This document shows, piece by piece, positions 11,075-19,345 of a DNA stretch of 64,000 nucleotides. The stretch is from Pseudonocardiaceae bacterium YIM PH 21723 (GTDB lineage: Bacteria > Actinomycetota > Actinomycetes > Mycobacteriales > Pseudonocardiaceae): contig QZFT01000027.1 of NCBI GenBank assembly GCA_003600225.1, forward strand, positions 48,840-112,839. Reading direction: 5' to 3'. Made by a program: the position numbers and the translations under genes. The notes under the pieces were generated by a model that saw only the letters and a list, made by a program, of their open reading frames with translations, did not search any database and was not told the DNA's origin. The stretch's first letter is position 1; every line of letters starts with the position of its first letter.

Positions 11075-11917
11075 ATGTGCACCGGACCCACGCATGCGAT
11101 CCACGGGCTGGTCGCCTGGTCCGCGGTCACCGCGGTCGCATCCGGTCACGCGATCGGGCAGCTCAGCCCGCAGACCTGGGTCGCGGGAGCCGTCCTGGCC
11201 TCCGGCGCCGCGCTGTTACCGGACATCGACTCGCCGTCATCGACCATCGCCCGTACGTTCGGGCCGTTCAGCCAGGGTTTCTCCAGCGGAATCAGCGCGG
11301 TGAGCTCGTTCGTCTACCGGGCGACCCGGCGGGGGCGCGACTCCAACCGCACCGGCGGCCACCGGGGGCTGACCCACACGCTGATCTTCGCCGCGCTGGC
11401 CGCGGTGCTCACCGCGGGCGCGGTGCAGAGCAGCAGCCGCTGGGCGCTGCCGCTGTTGATGTTCGTGTTCACCGGCCTGGCCGTGCGCGGCATCATGCGC
11501 GAGTGGGAGGCCGACCGGGACGCGCTGGCCATCGCCATCACCTCGATCGTGATCACCCTGCTGCTGCTCCACTGGGTCGGCAACCAGCAGGAGGGCAACG
11601 CGGGCGCGCTCGGCGTCGCGGTGTTCATCGGCTGCGTGGCGCACTTCTTCGGGGACGCGATCACCGAGCAGGGTTGCCCGATGCTGTGGCCCATCCCGAT
11701 CATGGGCAAGACCTGGTTCCCGGTGGCGCCGCCGAAGGTCATGCGGATCCGGACCGGCGGCTGGGTGGAGCTGGGCCTGGTGCTGCCCGCGTTCACCGCG
11801 CTGGCCTGCTGGCTGAGCCTGATCATGCTGCAACGCTTCGAACTGGTCTCCTGGCTGGACGGCGTCCGGCTGATCCCGACGATCGCCGACCTGAACCTGG
11901 CCGCCGAACAGTCGTAG
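11075..11917 (+). CDS. YdjM-type membrane-bound metal-dependent hydrolase
   Basis: 280-residue polytopic membrane protein of the DUF457/YdjM family. Landmarks: N-terminal 'CTGPTHAIHGLVAW', 'LLPDIDSPSSTIAR' with the conserved D-x-D, 'HRGLTHT' near residue 90 and 'HFFGDAITEQGC'. The His/Asp set is thought to bind metal. E. coli YdjM is SOS-regulated, but no LexA box is visible here. About five or six TM helices. ATG 11075 follows GGGGG at 7-nt distance; an upstream ATG-less extension is rejected. Confidence 0.85.
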   Translation: MCTGPTHAIHGLVAWSAVTAVASGHAIGQLSPQTWVAGAVLASGAALLPDIDSPSSTIARTFGPFSQGFSSGISAVSSFVYRATRRGRDSNRTGGHRGLTHTLIFAALAAVLTAGAVQSSSRWALPLLMFVFTGLAVRGIMREWEADRDALAIAITSIVITLLLLHWVGNQQEGNAGALGVAVFIGCVAHFFGDAITEQGCPMLWPIPIMGKTWFPVAPPKVMRIRTGGWVELGLVLPAFTALACWLSLIMLQRFELVSWLDGVRLIPTIADLNLAAEQS

Positions 11918-11940
11918 TCGCTGGGGCCGGGTCTGGCAGT

Positions 11941-12330
11941 CGGCGAAAGCGGCCTTTGGAGGAGGAGACGGGCTCGGGGCGGGGTCTTTCCTGCCTGCGT
12001 GCTGAGTGGGGGCACGCCGGTCTGGTGGTCGGGGCCGCTGCGCGGGCCTGTTTTGTTGACTTGTCGCGGCTTTTATCCACGACAAGTGGCACTTGTCGTG
12101 ACTATTAACCACGACAAGTGGGGCGACACGGTGCGGAAATGGCGCGACACGCCGTATCGAGTGTCCATTGTGGATGGACTCAGTGGGCATTGACCGACTA
12201 TCGCACCAAACCCACCCCATCGACCCAACCAGCCAGTCAGGCGTGCCCCCACCCAACACGAAGGCAGGAAAGACGGGCCCACCCACCCATCTCCCCCTCC
12301 AAAGCCTCCTTCGACAACAGCCAGACGCAA
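11941..12330. repeat. R1 cassette 1: inverted R1 pair around palindromes
   Basis: A forward R1 copy (11941-12047, CCTTTGGAGGAGGAGACGGG ... GGCACGCC) and an inverted copy (12234-12330) flank about 190 bp. The centre holds CACGACAAGTG-G-CACTTGTCGTG (12078-12100), another CCACGACAAGTGG at 12109-12121 and the GCGACACGGTGCGGAAATGG segment also found in cassette 3. ORFs reading through it are artefacts. It fills the gap between the YdjM-like gene and the ABC operon. Confidence 0.85.
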
Positions 12331-12365
12331 CAAACCCCTTGCCCCCACCAGTAGCGTGATCACCT

Positions 12366-13151
12366 GTGCTGACCGCATATGGGGGACTCGTGCGCGCCGG
12401 CTTCCGGCGATACTCGGCGTACCGGCAGGCGGCGCTGGCCGGAGTGATCACCAACAGCGTGTTCGGCCTGATCAGGGCGGCGACCCTGGCGACCCTGTTC
12501 ACCGGCGCCACCCGGTCCAGCGAGTACACGCCACAGCAGATGTCCACCTACGTCTGGCTCGGCCAGGGACTGCTGTCCGTCGTCCTACTGTGGGGCGGCT
12601 GGGACTTCGCCGAGCGGATTCGCACCGGGCATGTCGCCGTCGACCTGTACCGGCCGTGGGACCTGCAGGCCGCCCTGCTGGCCGAGGAGATCGGCCGCGC
12701 CGGCTACGCCCTCGCCCTCCGCTTCCTGCCACCGATGATCATCGGCCTGGCATTGTCCGAGATGTACCTGCCGCGGGACCCGCTGATCTGGCTGCTGTTC
12801 CTGATCAGCGCACTGCTGTCCGTGGTGATCAGCTTCAGCCTGCGCTTCATGATCAACCTCGCCGCGTTCTGGCTGCTGGACATCCGCGGCCCGGCCAGCA
12901 TGTACGCCCTGGTGTCCAACCTGCTGACCGGCCTGGTGCTACCGATCTGGATGTTCCCCGGCTGGGCGCAGACGGCCATCTGGGCCACCCCGTTCCCCTA
13001 CCTGCTCCAGGCGCCGATCGACGTCTTCGTCGAGCACGGATCGCCGTGGCGGCTGCTCGGCGCGCAACTCCTGGTCACCGCCATCGTGCTGGGGGCCGGG
13101 CGGCTGATGCTGCGCCGGGCCGAACACCGGCTGGTGGTGCAGGGTGGCTGA
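12366..13151 (+). CDS. ABC-2 family exporter permease 1
   Basis: 261-residue polytopic membrane protein with about six TM helices and the ABC-2/DUF990 layout seen in two-permease exporters (N-terminal 'GFRRYSAYRQAALAG' cytoplasmic start, 'RPWDLQAALLAEEIGR' loop). It would form the channel with the next gene, powered by the ATPase after it. The three genes overlap (8 nt and 4 nt), so they are one translationally coupled operon. The substrate is unknown. The start ATG/GTG region follows the R1 cassette closely. Confidence 0.85.
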   Translation: MLTAYGGLVRAGFRRYSAYRQAALAGVITNSVFGLIRAATLATLFTGATRSSEYTPQQMSTYVWLGQGLLSVVLLWGGWDFAERIRTGHVAVDLYRPWDLQAALLAEEIGRAGYALALRFLPPMIIGLALSEMYLPRDPLIWLLFLISALLSVVISFSLRFMINLAAFWLLDIRGPASMYALVSNLLTGLVLPIWMFPGWAQTAIWATPFPYLLQAPIDVFVEHGSPWRLLGAQLLVTAIVLGAGRLMLRRAEHRLVVQGG

Positions 13152-13947
13152 CACGCTCCGGGTCTACGCCGGGATCCTGCACGCCCGCTGGCGGATCGCG
13201 ATGTCCTACCGGACCTCGTTCGCGTTCGAGATCACCGGCCAGGCGATCGGGCAGCTCACCGAGGTCGTCGTCATCGCGCTGCTGTTCACCCGGATCCGCT
13301 CCATGGGCGGCTTCGACGTGACCGCGGTGCTGCTGATGTACGGCTTCTCCGCCGCCTGTTTCGGCCTGGCGGACACGGTTGTCGGCCAGGTGGAGAAGCT
13401 GCCGCAGCTGATCAGGTCCGGTGAGCTGGACGCGATGCTGATCAGGCCGCTCGGCCTGCTGCCCCAGCTCTGCCTGCTCGACATCCAGCTGCGCAGGCTG
13501 GGCAGGTTGCTGTCCGGCCTGCTGATCCTCGGGGTGGCCGCACATCGAGCGCCCATCGACTGGACCTGGGACCGATTCCTGCTGGTCGGCCTGTGCACGG
13601 TGACCGGAGCGGTGATCTTCTCCGCGATCTTCGTCGCCGCCTGTTCGATCAGCTTCTGGGTGGTGGAGGGCAGCGAACTGGCCAACGCCGTCACCTACGG
13701 CGGCACCGCGTTCGCCTCCTACCCGCTGACCATCTACGACCGGATCCTGCGCAGGCTGATGGCCTACGTGCTGCCCGGCGCGTTCATCTCCTACTACCCG
13801 ACGGTGACGCTGCTGGGCATCCGGGACCCGCTGGGCCTACCCGGCTGGTTCGGCTGGCTGGGTCCGGTCGTGGCACTGCTGTCCTGCCTGGTCGCCGGGC
13901 TCATCTGGCGCACCGCCGTGCGCCGCTACCGAGGGACGGGATCATGA
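13144..13947 (+). CDS. ABC-2 family exporter permease 2
   Basis: 267-residue second permease (DUF990-like): 'MADTLRVYAGILHARWRIAM' start and about six TM helices, with the 'LIRPLGLLPQLCLLD' loop that corresponds to 'LYRPWDLQAALLAEE' in permease 1. It overlaps permease 1 by 8 nt and the ATPase gene by 4 nt (ATGA). Together they resemble exporters often linked to drug or lipid efflux. Confidence 0.85.
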   Translation: MADTLRVYAGILHARWRIAMSYRTSFAFEITGQAIGQLTEVVVIALLFTRIRSMGGFDVTAVLLMYGFSAACFGLADTVVGQVEKLPQLIRSGELDAMLIRPLGLLPQLCLLDIQLRRLGRLLSGLLILGVAAHRAPIDWTWDRFLLVGLCTVTGAVIFSAIFVAACSISFWVVEGSELANAVTYGGTAFASYPLTIYDRILRRLMAYVLPGAFISYYPTVTLLGIRDPLGLPGWFGWLGPVVALLSCLVAGLIWRTAVRRYRGTGS

Positions 13948-14909
13948 TCATCGAGGTGGAGGGCCTGCGCCGCACGTTCCGGGTCAGCGAGAAGGCGGGC
14001 CGGTTCCGGCGCAGTCACCGCGAGGTGGTGGCGGTGCAGGATGTCTCGTTCACCGTGCCCGAGGGCGAGACCCTGGGCTACGTCGGCCCGAACGGCGCGG
14101 GCAAGTCGACCACGATCAAGATGCTCACCGGCATCCTGGTGCCCACCGCGGGCCGGGTCCGGGTGTGCGGGCTGGATCCGTCCCGGCAGCGGAAGAAACT
14201 GGCCAGGCGGCTGGGCGTGGTGTTCGGCCAGCGCACCCAGCTGTGGTGGGACCTGCCGCTGCTGGACAGTTTCGAGCTGCTGCGCGACATCTACCGGGTC
14301 GGGCAGACGCAGTACCGGGAACGCCTGGACGAGTGCACGGAACTGCTGGGGCTGGCCGAGTTCCTGAGCACCCCGGTGCGTCAGCTGTCCCTCGGGCAGC
14401 GGATGCGTGGCGAGATCACCGCCGCCCTGCTGCACGACCCGCGACTGCTGGTGCTCGATGAGCCGACCATCGGCCTAGACCTGGAGTCCAAGGCCCGGCT
14501 GCGGTCCTTCCTGGCCGAGCTGAACCGGACCAAGGGCACCACGCTGCTGCTGACCACGCACGATCTGGACGACATCGAGCAGCTGTGCCGCAGGCTGATG
14601 GTGATCGACCATGGCCGGGTGCTGGCCGACGGCGAGCTCGCCGGCCTGCGCGGCTCGGTGGCCGCCGAGCGCACGCTCACCGTCGACCTCCAGGAACCGG
14701 CCGATCTGAGCGGCATCCCCGGGGTGACCGCGATCAAGGCCGACGGGCCACGAGTCCACCTGGAGTTCCTGCCGTCCGAGGTGAGCGCCGCGCAACTGAT
14801 CACAGCCGTAGCCGCGAGGGCGGAGATCCGTGACCTCGCCGTCGGCGAGGCATCCATCGAAGAGGTCATCCGCCGGCTTTACGATCTTCGCCCAGCACCG
14901 CAGGCCTGA
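13944..14909 (+). CDS. ABC transporter ATP-binding protein
   Basis: 321 residues. Walker A GPNGAGKSTT near residue 50, Q-loop in 'VFGQRTQLWWDLP', signature LSLGQRMR near 152, Walker B LLVLDEPTIGLD, H-loop TTHD. The C-terminal 80 residues form the DrrA-type extension. The 'GQRTQLWWDLPL' Q-loop is typical of the NatA/DUF990-linked ATPases, matching its two upstream permeases. The ATG at 13944 overlaps the permease 2 stop; longer upstream frames are discarded. Confidence 0.95.
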   Translation: MIIEVEGLRRTFRVSEKAGRFRRSHREVVAVQDVSFTVPEGETLGYVGPNGAGKSTTIKMLTGILVPTAGRVRVCGLDPSRQRKKLARRLGVVFGQRTQLWWDLPLLDSFELLRDIYRVGQTQYRERLDECTELLGLAEFLSTPVRQLSLGQRMRGEITAALLHDPRLLVLDEPTIGLDLESKARLRSFLAELNRTKGTTLLLTTHDLDDIEQLCRRLMVIDHGRVLADGELAGLRGSVAAERTLTVDLQEPADLSGIPGVTAIKADGPRVHLEFLPSEVSAAQLITAVAARAEIRDLAVGEASIEEVIRRLYDLRPAPQA

Positions 14910-14953
14910 AATCGGTGTAAATTCGGTGTTAGCCCAAGACAAAGGAGCCTCAC

Positions 14954-15313
14954 GTGGTGCGCAAGCTGGCTGTACTGGGCGCGATGATCGTGGCACTGAC
15001 CGGGTGCGACACGGTGAACCAGGTGTCCTCGGGGGTGGACAAGGCCGGTACCTGCGCCACCGCGATCAGCGAGAGCGGCTGGGTGCCGAGCTCCTCCGAC
15101 CCGCAGAAGGCGAAGGAAGAGGCCCAGCAGAAGGCCGACAAGCTGACCAACCTGGCGAAGGACGTGCAGGACGCGAACCTGCAGAAGGCGTTGCAGGACC
15201 AGGCTGCCTCGCTGCGCGAGGTGCAGAACATCCAGATCAACCCGCAGGGCATCGCCGACTGGGTGACCAAGAACGCGAACACGGCAAAGAACCTGGCCAC
15301 TGCCTGCGGCTGA
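14954..15313 (+). CDS. Small lipoprotein
   Basis: 119 residues. Signal peptide 'MVRKLAVLGAMIVALTGC' with a lipobox LTGC, so Cys18 becomes the lipidated N-terminus. The mature part is an Ala/Lys/Gln-rich helical region (residues 50-85) that looks like a coiled coil. It starts at GTG behind AAAGGAG. Family not recognised; an exported envelope role is inferred. Confidence 0.8.
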   Translation: MVRKLAVLGAMIVALTGCDTVNQVSSGVDKAGTCATAISESGWVPSSSDPQKAKEEAQQKADKLTNLAKDVQDANLQKALQDQAASLREVQNIQINPQGIADWVTKNANTAKNLATACG

Positions 15314-15399
15314 CCCGTATCACTCGCGCCGCTACTCGCTGGCTTGGCGGTCAACGCCCGCGCCCGGTCGCCTTTAGATTCCCGAGTGGAGGTGGTCGC

Positions 15400-15597
15400 A
15401 TGCGCGCTTCGGTGGGAGATCGCATTCACGTACACAGCCACACGGTGGGCCAGCAGCATCGGGTGTCGGAGATCGTCGAGGTACGCGGGCACGACGGCGC
15501 TCCGCCCTACGTGGTCCGGCACGCCGACGGGCACGAGAGCCTGGTTTTCCCGGGACCGGACTGCCTGGTCCTGCCCCGGGACACACCCGAGGAGTAG
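15400..15597 (+). CDS. DUF1918 domain protein
   Basis: 65 residues with the DUF1918 pattern: 'MRASVGDRIHVHSHTVGQ', 'RVSEIVEVRGHDGAPPYVVRHADGHESLVFPGPD'. It is an SH3-like small beta protein widespread in actinobacteria, of unknown role. TGGAGG lies 8 nt before the ATG. The long frame extending upstream into the lipoprotein gene is rejected. A strong terminator follows. Confidence 0.9.
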   Translation: MRASVGDRIHVHSHTVGQQHRVSEIVEVRGHDGAPPYVVRHADGHESLVFPGPDCLVLPRDTPEE

Positions 15598-15602
15598 GCC
15601 GG

Positions 15603-15633
15603 AACGGCCGGGGCACCAGCTGCCCCGGCCGTT
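15603..15633. terminator. Terminator after DUF1918 gene
   Basis: Perfect 13-bp stem AACGGCCGGGGCA / TGCCCCGGCCGTT with a 5-nt loop, followed by TTCG. Confidence 0.85.
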
Positions 15634-15714
15634 TCGCTGGTCACCGCTGCCCACGCGACTGCCGGACCCGCTCGACCTCCTCAGCGGTGATCAACACCTC
15701 GTGGTCGTCAGGAT

Positions 15715-16635
15715 TCAGCTGCCGATCGGTAGTGCCATGGTCACCACCAGCGCCCGATGATCGCTGCCCGGCAGATCCAGCACCTCGACGCGCCGGGCGA
15801 CCGGGCCGCCGGCGCTCAACACGTGGTCGATCTGCACCGCGGGCAACTCGGCCGGCCAGGTGGGCACCAGTCCGGTGCCGGTATCGCTCGCCGCGTCCCG
15901 GCAGCCACGCATGGCCGCCCGGAACGGGCCGTGGTCCAGAGTGGCGTTGAAGTCCCCCGCGATGATCGTCGGCGTTGTTTTGGCGCACCAGTGGGACAGT
16001 TCGGCCAGGTCATGCCGCCAGCGCCCGGTCCTGCTCAACGGCGGAAAGGCGTGGAACGCCACGAAGGTCAGCCCGGGTAACTCGGCGCTCAGCGTGGCGA
16101 AGTTGGTCTCGGTATCGACGCCGGTCCTCGGCGTGCCGAGGTGATCGGCGACCAGCAGCCCGGTCCGCCAGTTCGCATCGGTGGACTCGGCGAATGCTCG
16201 ATACCCGGGAAGTTTCCCGGCCAGTGCGGTCACGTAGGACTGACCCGACTCGGGCAGGGATACCAGGTCCGGCCTGCGGTCCCGGATGATCCGGACGAGG
16301 TAGTCCTGCGGAACCTGGGCGTAGCTGAGGTTCGCCGAGAGCACGGTGATCTCCCGGCCCTGCGGCAGGTCGACGGGGATCAGCCGGGGCACGGTGAGCG
16401 CGACGCCGATCAGCCACACCGGCGCGGTCAGCGCGACCAGCCACCACCGGCGCCGCCAGGCCAGGACACCCAGGACCGGCACGGTGATCAACAGCAGCGC
16501 CGGACGGAACGCGGCGAGCTGGGCGAACGGCGCCCAGCGATCCAGCCCCAGCAGGTCCGGCAGCAACACCAGCACGCCGAGGAGCAGCCATCCGATCCCC
16601 CAGCGACGCTTACTAAAGTCAACGGACACGGTCAT
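15715..16635 (-). CDS. Membrane-anchored EEP-family phosphodiesterase, paralogue 1
   Basis: 306 residues: three N-terminal TM helices (about 14-34, 42-62, 64-86) and an extracytoplasmic endonuclease/exonuclease/phosphatase domain. Active-site motifs are intact: SANLSY (Asn), LVSLPESG (catalytic Glu), GDFNATLDH, QIDHVLS and GSDHRAL. The family cleaves phosphodiesters in nucleic acids or phosphates in lipids; the substrate is unknown. ATG 16635 sits next to GGAG; a GTG at 16629 has better spacing. It is divergent from a small membrane-protein gene and is a paralogue of the EEP protein at 17167-18120. Confidence 0.88.
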   Translation of the reverse strand: MTVSVDFSKRRWGIGWLLLGVLVLLPDLLGLDRWAPFAQLAAFRPALLLITVPVLGVLAWRRRWWLVALTAPVWLIGVALTVPRLIPVDLPQGREITVLSANLSYAQVPQDYLVRIIRDRRPDLVSLPESGQSYVTALAGKLPGYRAFAESTDANWRTGLLVADHLGTPRTGVDTETNFATLSAELPGLTFVAFHAFPPLSRTGRWRHDLAELSHWCAKTTPTIIAGDFNATLDHGPFRAAMRGCRDAASDTGTGLVPTWPAELPAVQIDHVLSAGGPVARRVEVLDLPGSDHRALVVTMALPIGS

Positions 16636-16682
16636 TCTCCGGTCGGATGCACGCTGATGACCAGCGGATTTAATTTTCTCAC

Positions 16683-16892
16683 ATGAAGAAAGCCATGGAG
16701 GTCGTCGGCTTCGTGCTGGCCCTCAAGGGGGTCGCAGGGCTGATTCGTGAGTATTTCGGGTGGCTCAACCTGTGGAATTTCGAACGGTGGATCCCGCTGC
16801 TACGGGACCACGCGCTGGCGGTCAACATCACCTGCGTCGCGGTGGGAGTCGCGGTGATGATCGCGTCGGACAAGGTCAGGGAATCCGCCTGA
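16683..16892 (+). CDS. Small membrane protein, paralogue 1
   Basis: 69 residues: 'MKKAMEVVGFVLALKGVAGLIREYFGWLNLWNFERWIPLLRDHALAVN...' with a hydrophobic N-terminal helix and a C-terminal TM helix (about 48-63). Strongly similar to the 73-residue product of the next gene (MEVVGFVLALKGVAGLIREYFG versus the LDVIGWVLTLKGVGGLVREF form). A TAATTT -10-like box at 16671-16676 places the transcript start at or near the ATG, suggesting leaderless translation. Function unknown; pairing with the EEP genes suggests a partner role. Confidence 0.75.
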   Translation: MKKAMEVVGFVLALKGVAGLIREYFGWLNLWNFERWIPLLRDHALAVNITCVAVGVAVMIASDKVRESA

Positions 16893-16967
16893 CCCAGTTC
16901 TCGGGAACTAGCCGATTCAGTGCCCGGGAGTGAGGTGTTCCGGTCCGGCTGGCCGGAGTATTGCCCC

Positions 16968-17189
16968 ATGAAGAGCGTGCTGGATGTCATCGGCTGGGTC
17001 TTGACCCTCAAGGGGGTCGGAGGCCTGGTCCGGGAGTTTTTCGGGTTCAACGCAATGAGCCTGCTGCAGATGGAGCGACTGGTGCCGGTGCTGCAGGACA
17101 ACGCTGTGGCGTTCAACATCGCGTGTGCACTACTGGGGGTCGTGGTGTTGCTCGCCATCAAGCGGGCTAAGGGTTCACCGGCTGCCTGA
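16968..17189 (+). CDS. Small membrane protein, paralogue 2
   Basis: 73 residues, paralogue of the previous gene, with the same two hydrophobic regions and a conserved 'LKGVGGLVREFFGF' motif between them. ATG 16968 follows CCGGAG at 10 nt. Its 3' end overlaps the convergent EEP paralogue 2 by 23 bp. Function unknown. Confidence 0.75.
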   Translation: MKSVLDVIGWVLTLKGVGGLVREFFGFNAMSLLQMERLVPVLQDNAVAFNIACALLGVVVLLAIKRAKGSPAA

Positions 17190-18120
17190 CGCCGATGGTG
17201 ACCAGCTGGCCGCGGTGGTCGGAGGTGGGGATGTCGAGGAACTCGACCGACTCGGCACCCACCGAACCCTTGTAGATGATGTGCTCGATCTGGGTGCCGA
17301 GCCACCGGGGGGTGGCTTGGGGGAACGTCGAGGTGAGGCCTTCGCCGAGTTCGGCGGCGGAGTCCTTACAGCCCGCGATGGCATTCCGGAACAGGCTGTG
17401 GTCCAGGCTCGCGTTGAACGAGCCGGCGATGATGAAGTTGCCCGGCACGCCGCACCAGGTGCGCAGGGCGGCCAGGTCCTCGTGCCAGGTCTCGGTGGAG
17501 ATCTTGGTGGGCGGGGAACCGTGGTGCGCGACGAAGGTGACGTTGCCCAGCCCCGGCCCGGTGACGATCCAGCTGGGGAACTTGCTCTTGCGCTCCACCT
17601 TCGCCGTCACCTCGCCCAGCTTGGTGGACCACAGCACGGACACCGCGGACAGCGGGGACAGGTCGGACTGCGCGGACTGGCCGTCGTAGTCGGTGAAGCC
17701 CAGCTCCACCTGGACCCGCTCCCGGTAGATCCGGTCGGCCTCCATGATGCCGATCAGGTCCGGCTTGCGCGCCTTGATCACCTTGGCCACCTCGGCCGGA
17801 TCCGCCTGGCTGGTCTGCACGTTCACCAGCAGCACGGTGAGCTTCTTGCTCGCCGTGTACGGCTTCGAGCCCTCCACCCGCGGCGCGATCAGGCAGACGC
17901 CGACCAGCGCGATCACCATGAGCAGCGCGGAGGCGCCGCGCCAGCTCTTGGCGAAGATCCACAACAGCACCGCGACCACGATGGCCAGCACCACGATGAT
18001 CGGCCGGAAGGCCATGCCCTGCGCGAACGGGGTTATCGCATCCAGCCCGAGTAGATCGGGAATGATCCCCAGAATCCCGAGGACCAGGACAGAGGCGAGT
18101 CTGAGCCACTGGCCGCGCAT
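17167..18120 (-). CDS. Membrane-anchored EEP-family protein, paralogue 2 (active site altered)
   Basis: 317 residues: two or three N-terminal TM helices and an EEP-fold domain aligned with paralogue 1. Key motif changes: GDFN is GSFNASLDH (Asp to Ser) and QIDH is QIEHIIY (Asp to Glu); the Glu of GIMEADR and the terminal SDH remain. The Asp-to-Ser change removes a metal/catalytic residue of the family, so activity may be lost or altered. ATG 18120 (MRGQWLRL) behind GAGGCTGGA is preferred over a GTG at 18162. It is the last of a likely operon with DUF3017, folD and the transporter. Confidence 0.85.
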   Translation of the reverse strand: MRGQWLRLASVLVLGILGIIPDLLGLDAITPFAQGMAFRPIIVVLAIVVAVLLWIFAKSWRGASALLMVIALVGVCLIAPRVEGSKPYTASKKLTVLLVNVQTSQADPAEVAKVIKARKPDLIGIMEADRIYRERVQVELGFTDYDGQSAQSDLSPLSAVSVLWSTKLGEVTAKVERKSKFPSWIVTGPGLGNVTFVAHHGSPPTKISTETWHEDLAALRTWCGVPGNFIIAGSFNASLDHSLFRNAIAGCKDSAAELGEGLTSTFPQATPRWLGTQIEHIIYKGSVGAESVEFLDIPTSDHRGQLVTIGVRQPVNP

Positions 18121-18167
18121 TCTTGTTCCAGCCTCCACGGTGACGGCGACGGCCGCGACCACACAGA

Positions 18168-18461
18168 TCAGGCCATGGGGCCCCGGTATCCGGTGATGGT
18201 GATCGCGACCAGAATGATCAAAAAGGCCAGCCCGGTGTAGCAGAGCACATCGATGGTCCGACTACGGATAGTCAGTAGGCCAGCCTTCTCATCAGACAGT
18301 AGCGCCCGCAACAACGCGGCCAGCAGCAGGGCACCGCCAACCAGGATCGAGCCCTCACGCCAGTAGAACTGGATGATCCGGATGAAGCCGATGAACATCG
18401 TCAGCATCACCAGACCGAAGGCCAGGTGATCCGGAATCCGGGAATCATCGCGGGTCATCAT
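18168..18461 (-). CDS. DUF3017 membrane protein
   Basis: 97 residues with three hydrophobic helices (about 15-30, 38-54, 70-90). The DUF3017 family is small, actinobacterial and regularly found beside folD, as here: the ATG overlaps the folD stop (ATGA). Role unknown. Confidence 0.85.
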   Translation of the reverse strand: MMTRDDSRIPDHLAFGLVMLTMFIGFIRIIQFYWREGSILVGGALLLAALLRALLSDEKAGLLTIRSRTIDVLCYTGLAFLIILVAITITGYRGPMA

Positions 18462-19318
18462 GAGTGAACGGGCACCGCGGCCTCGGCGGCCTCCACCACG
18501 TTGGTGAGCAGCATCGCCACGGTCATCGGGCCCACACCGCCGGGATTCGGCGAGAAGTGACCGGCCACCTCGGCGACATCCGGGCGAACGTCGCCGACCA
18601 GGCCGTTCTCCCCACGGCTGACACCGACGTCCAGCACGGCGGCACCCGGCTTGATCATGTCCGGAGTGATCATGTGTCCCACGCCGGCGGCGGCGATCAC
18701 GATGTCCGCGTCACGCACCTCGGCGGCCAGGTCACGGGTGCCGGTGTGGCAGAGCGTGACGGTGGCGTTCTCCGACCGGCGGGTCAGCAGCAGGCCGAGC
18801 GGGCGGCCGACGGTGACGCCACGGCCGATCACGGTGACCTTGGCGCCGGCGATCGGCACCTCGAACCGGCGCAGCAGCTCCACGATGCCGCGCGGGGTGC
18901 AGGGCAGCGGGGCGGGCTCACCGAGCACCAGCCTGCCCAGGTTCACCGGGTGCAGGCCGTCGGCGTCCTTGGCCGGGTCGATCTGCTCCAGCAGCGCACC
19001 GGTGTCCAGGTGCTTCGGCACCGGCAGCTGCACGATGTAACCGGTGCAGGCCGGGTCGTTGTTCAGCTCGTACAGGGTCGCCGCCACCTGGTCCTGCGAG
19101 GCGTCGGCCGGCAGCACCTTCTGGATGGAGTGGATCCCGGCCCGCTCACACGCCTTGTGCTTCATCTTCACGTAGGAGTGCGAAGCCGGGTCGTCACCGA
19201 CCAGCACGGTGGCCAGCCCCGGGGTGATTCCCCGCTCGGCCAGCGCCGTCGTCCTGACCTTGAGGTCCGCGATGATCGCTTCCCGGGTGGCCTTACCGTC
19301 CAGAATGGTGGCAGTCAT
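18458..19318 (-). CDS. folD: Methylenetetrahydrofolate dehydrogenase/cyclohydrolase
   Basis: Bifunctional cytosolic enzyme that interconverts 5,10-methylene-THF and 10-formyl-THF, feeding purine synthesis. 286 residues with '[17 protein letters not shown]' (catalytic Lys in the Y-x3-K motif), '[10 protein letters not shown]', '[14 protein letters not shown]' nucleotide-binding loop, and '[13 protein letters not shown]' near the C-terminus. AAAGGAG precedes the ATG. It lies 27 bp after the transporter gene and overlaps DUF3017. Confidence 0.97.
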   Translation of the reverse strand: MTATILDGKATREAIIADLKVRTTALAERGITPGLATVLVGDDPASHSYVKMKHKACERAGIHSIQKVLPADASQDQVAATLYELNNDPACTGYIVQLPVPKHLDTGALLEQIDPAKDADGLHPVNLGRLVLGEPAPLPCTPRGIVELLRRFEVPIAGAKVTVIGRGVTVGRPLGLLLTRRSENATVTLCHTGTRDLAAEVRDADIVIAAAGVGHMITPDMIKPGAAVLDVGVSRGENGLVGDVRPDVAEVAGHFSPNPGGVGPMTVAMLLTNVVEAAEAAVPVHS

Positions 19319-19345
19319 GCTGTGTTTTTCTCCTTTGGCCCTTCC

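Noticed and set aside
12118..12354. Small proteins containing the recurring 'GVPPPNT..AGKT' or 'CPHPTRRQER' sequence (several places)
   Set aside because: They are the R1 repeat read in different frames; no shared start or ribosome site, and frames change between copies.
15641..15714. Short leftward frame ending DDHEVLITAEEVERVRQSRG after the EEP gene
   Set aside because: Protein-like in feel but without a usable start codon or ribosome site; most likely the read-through of an alternative frame.
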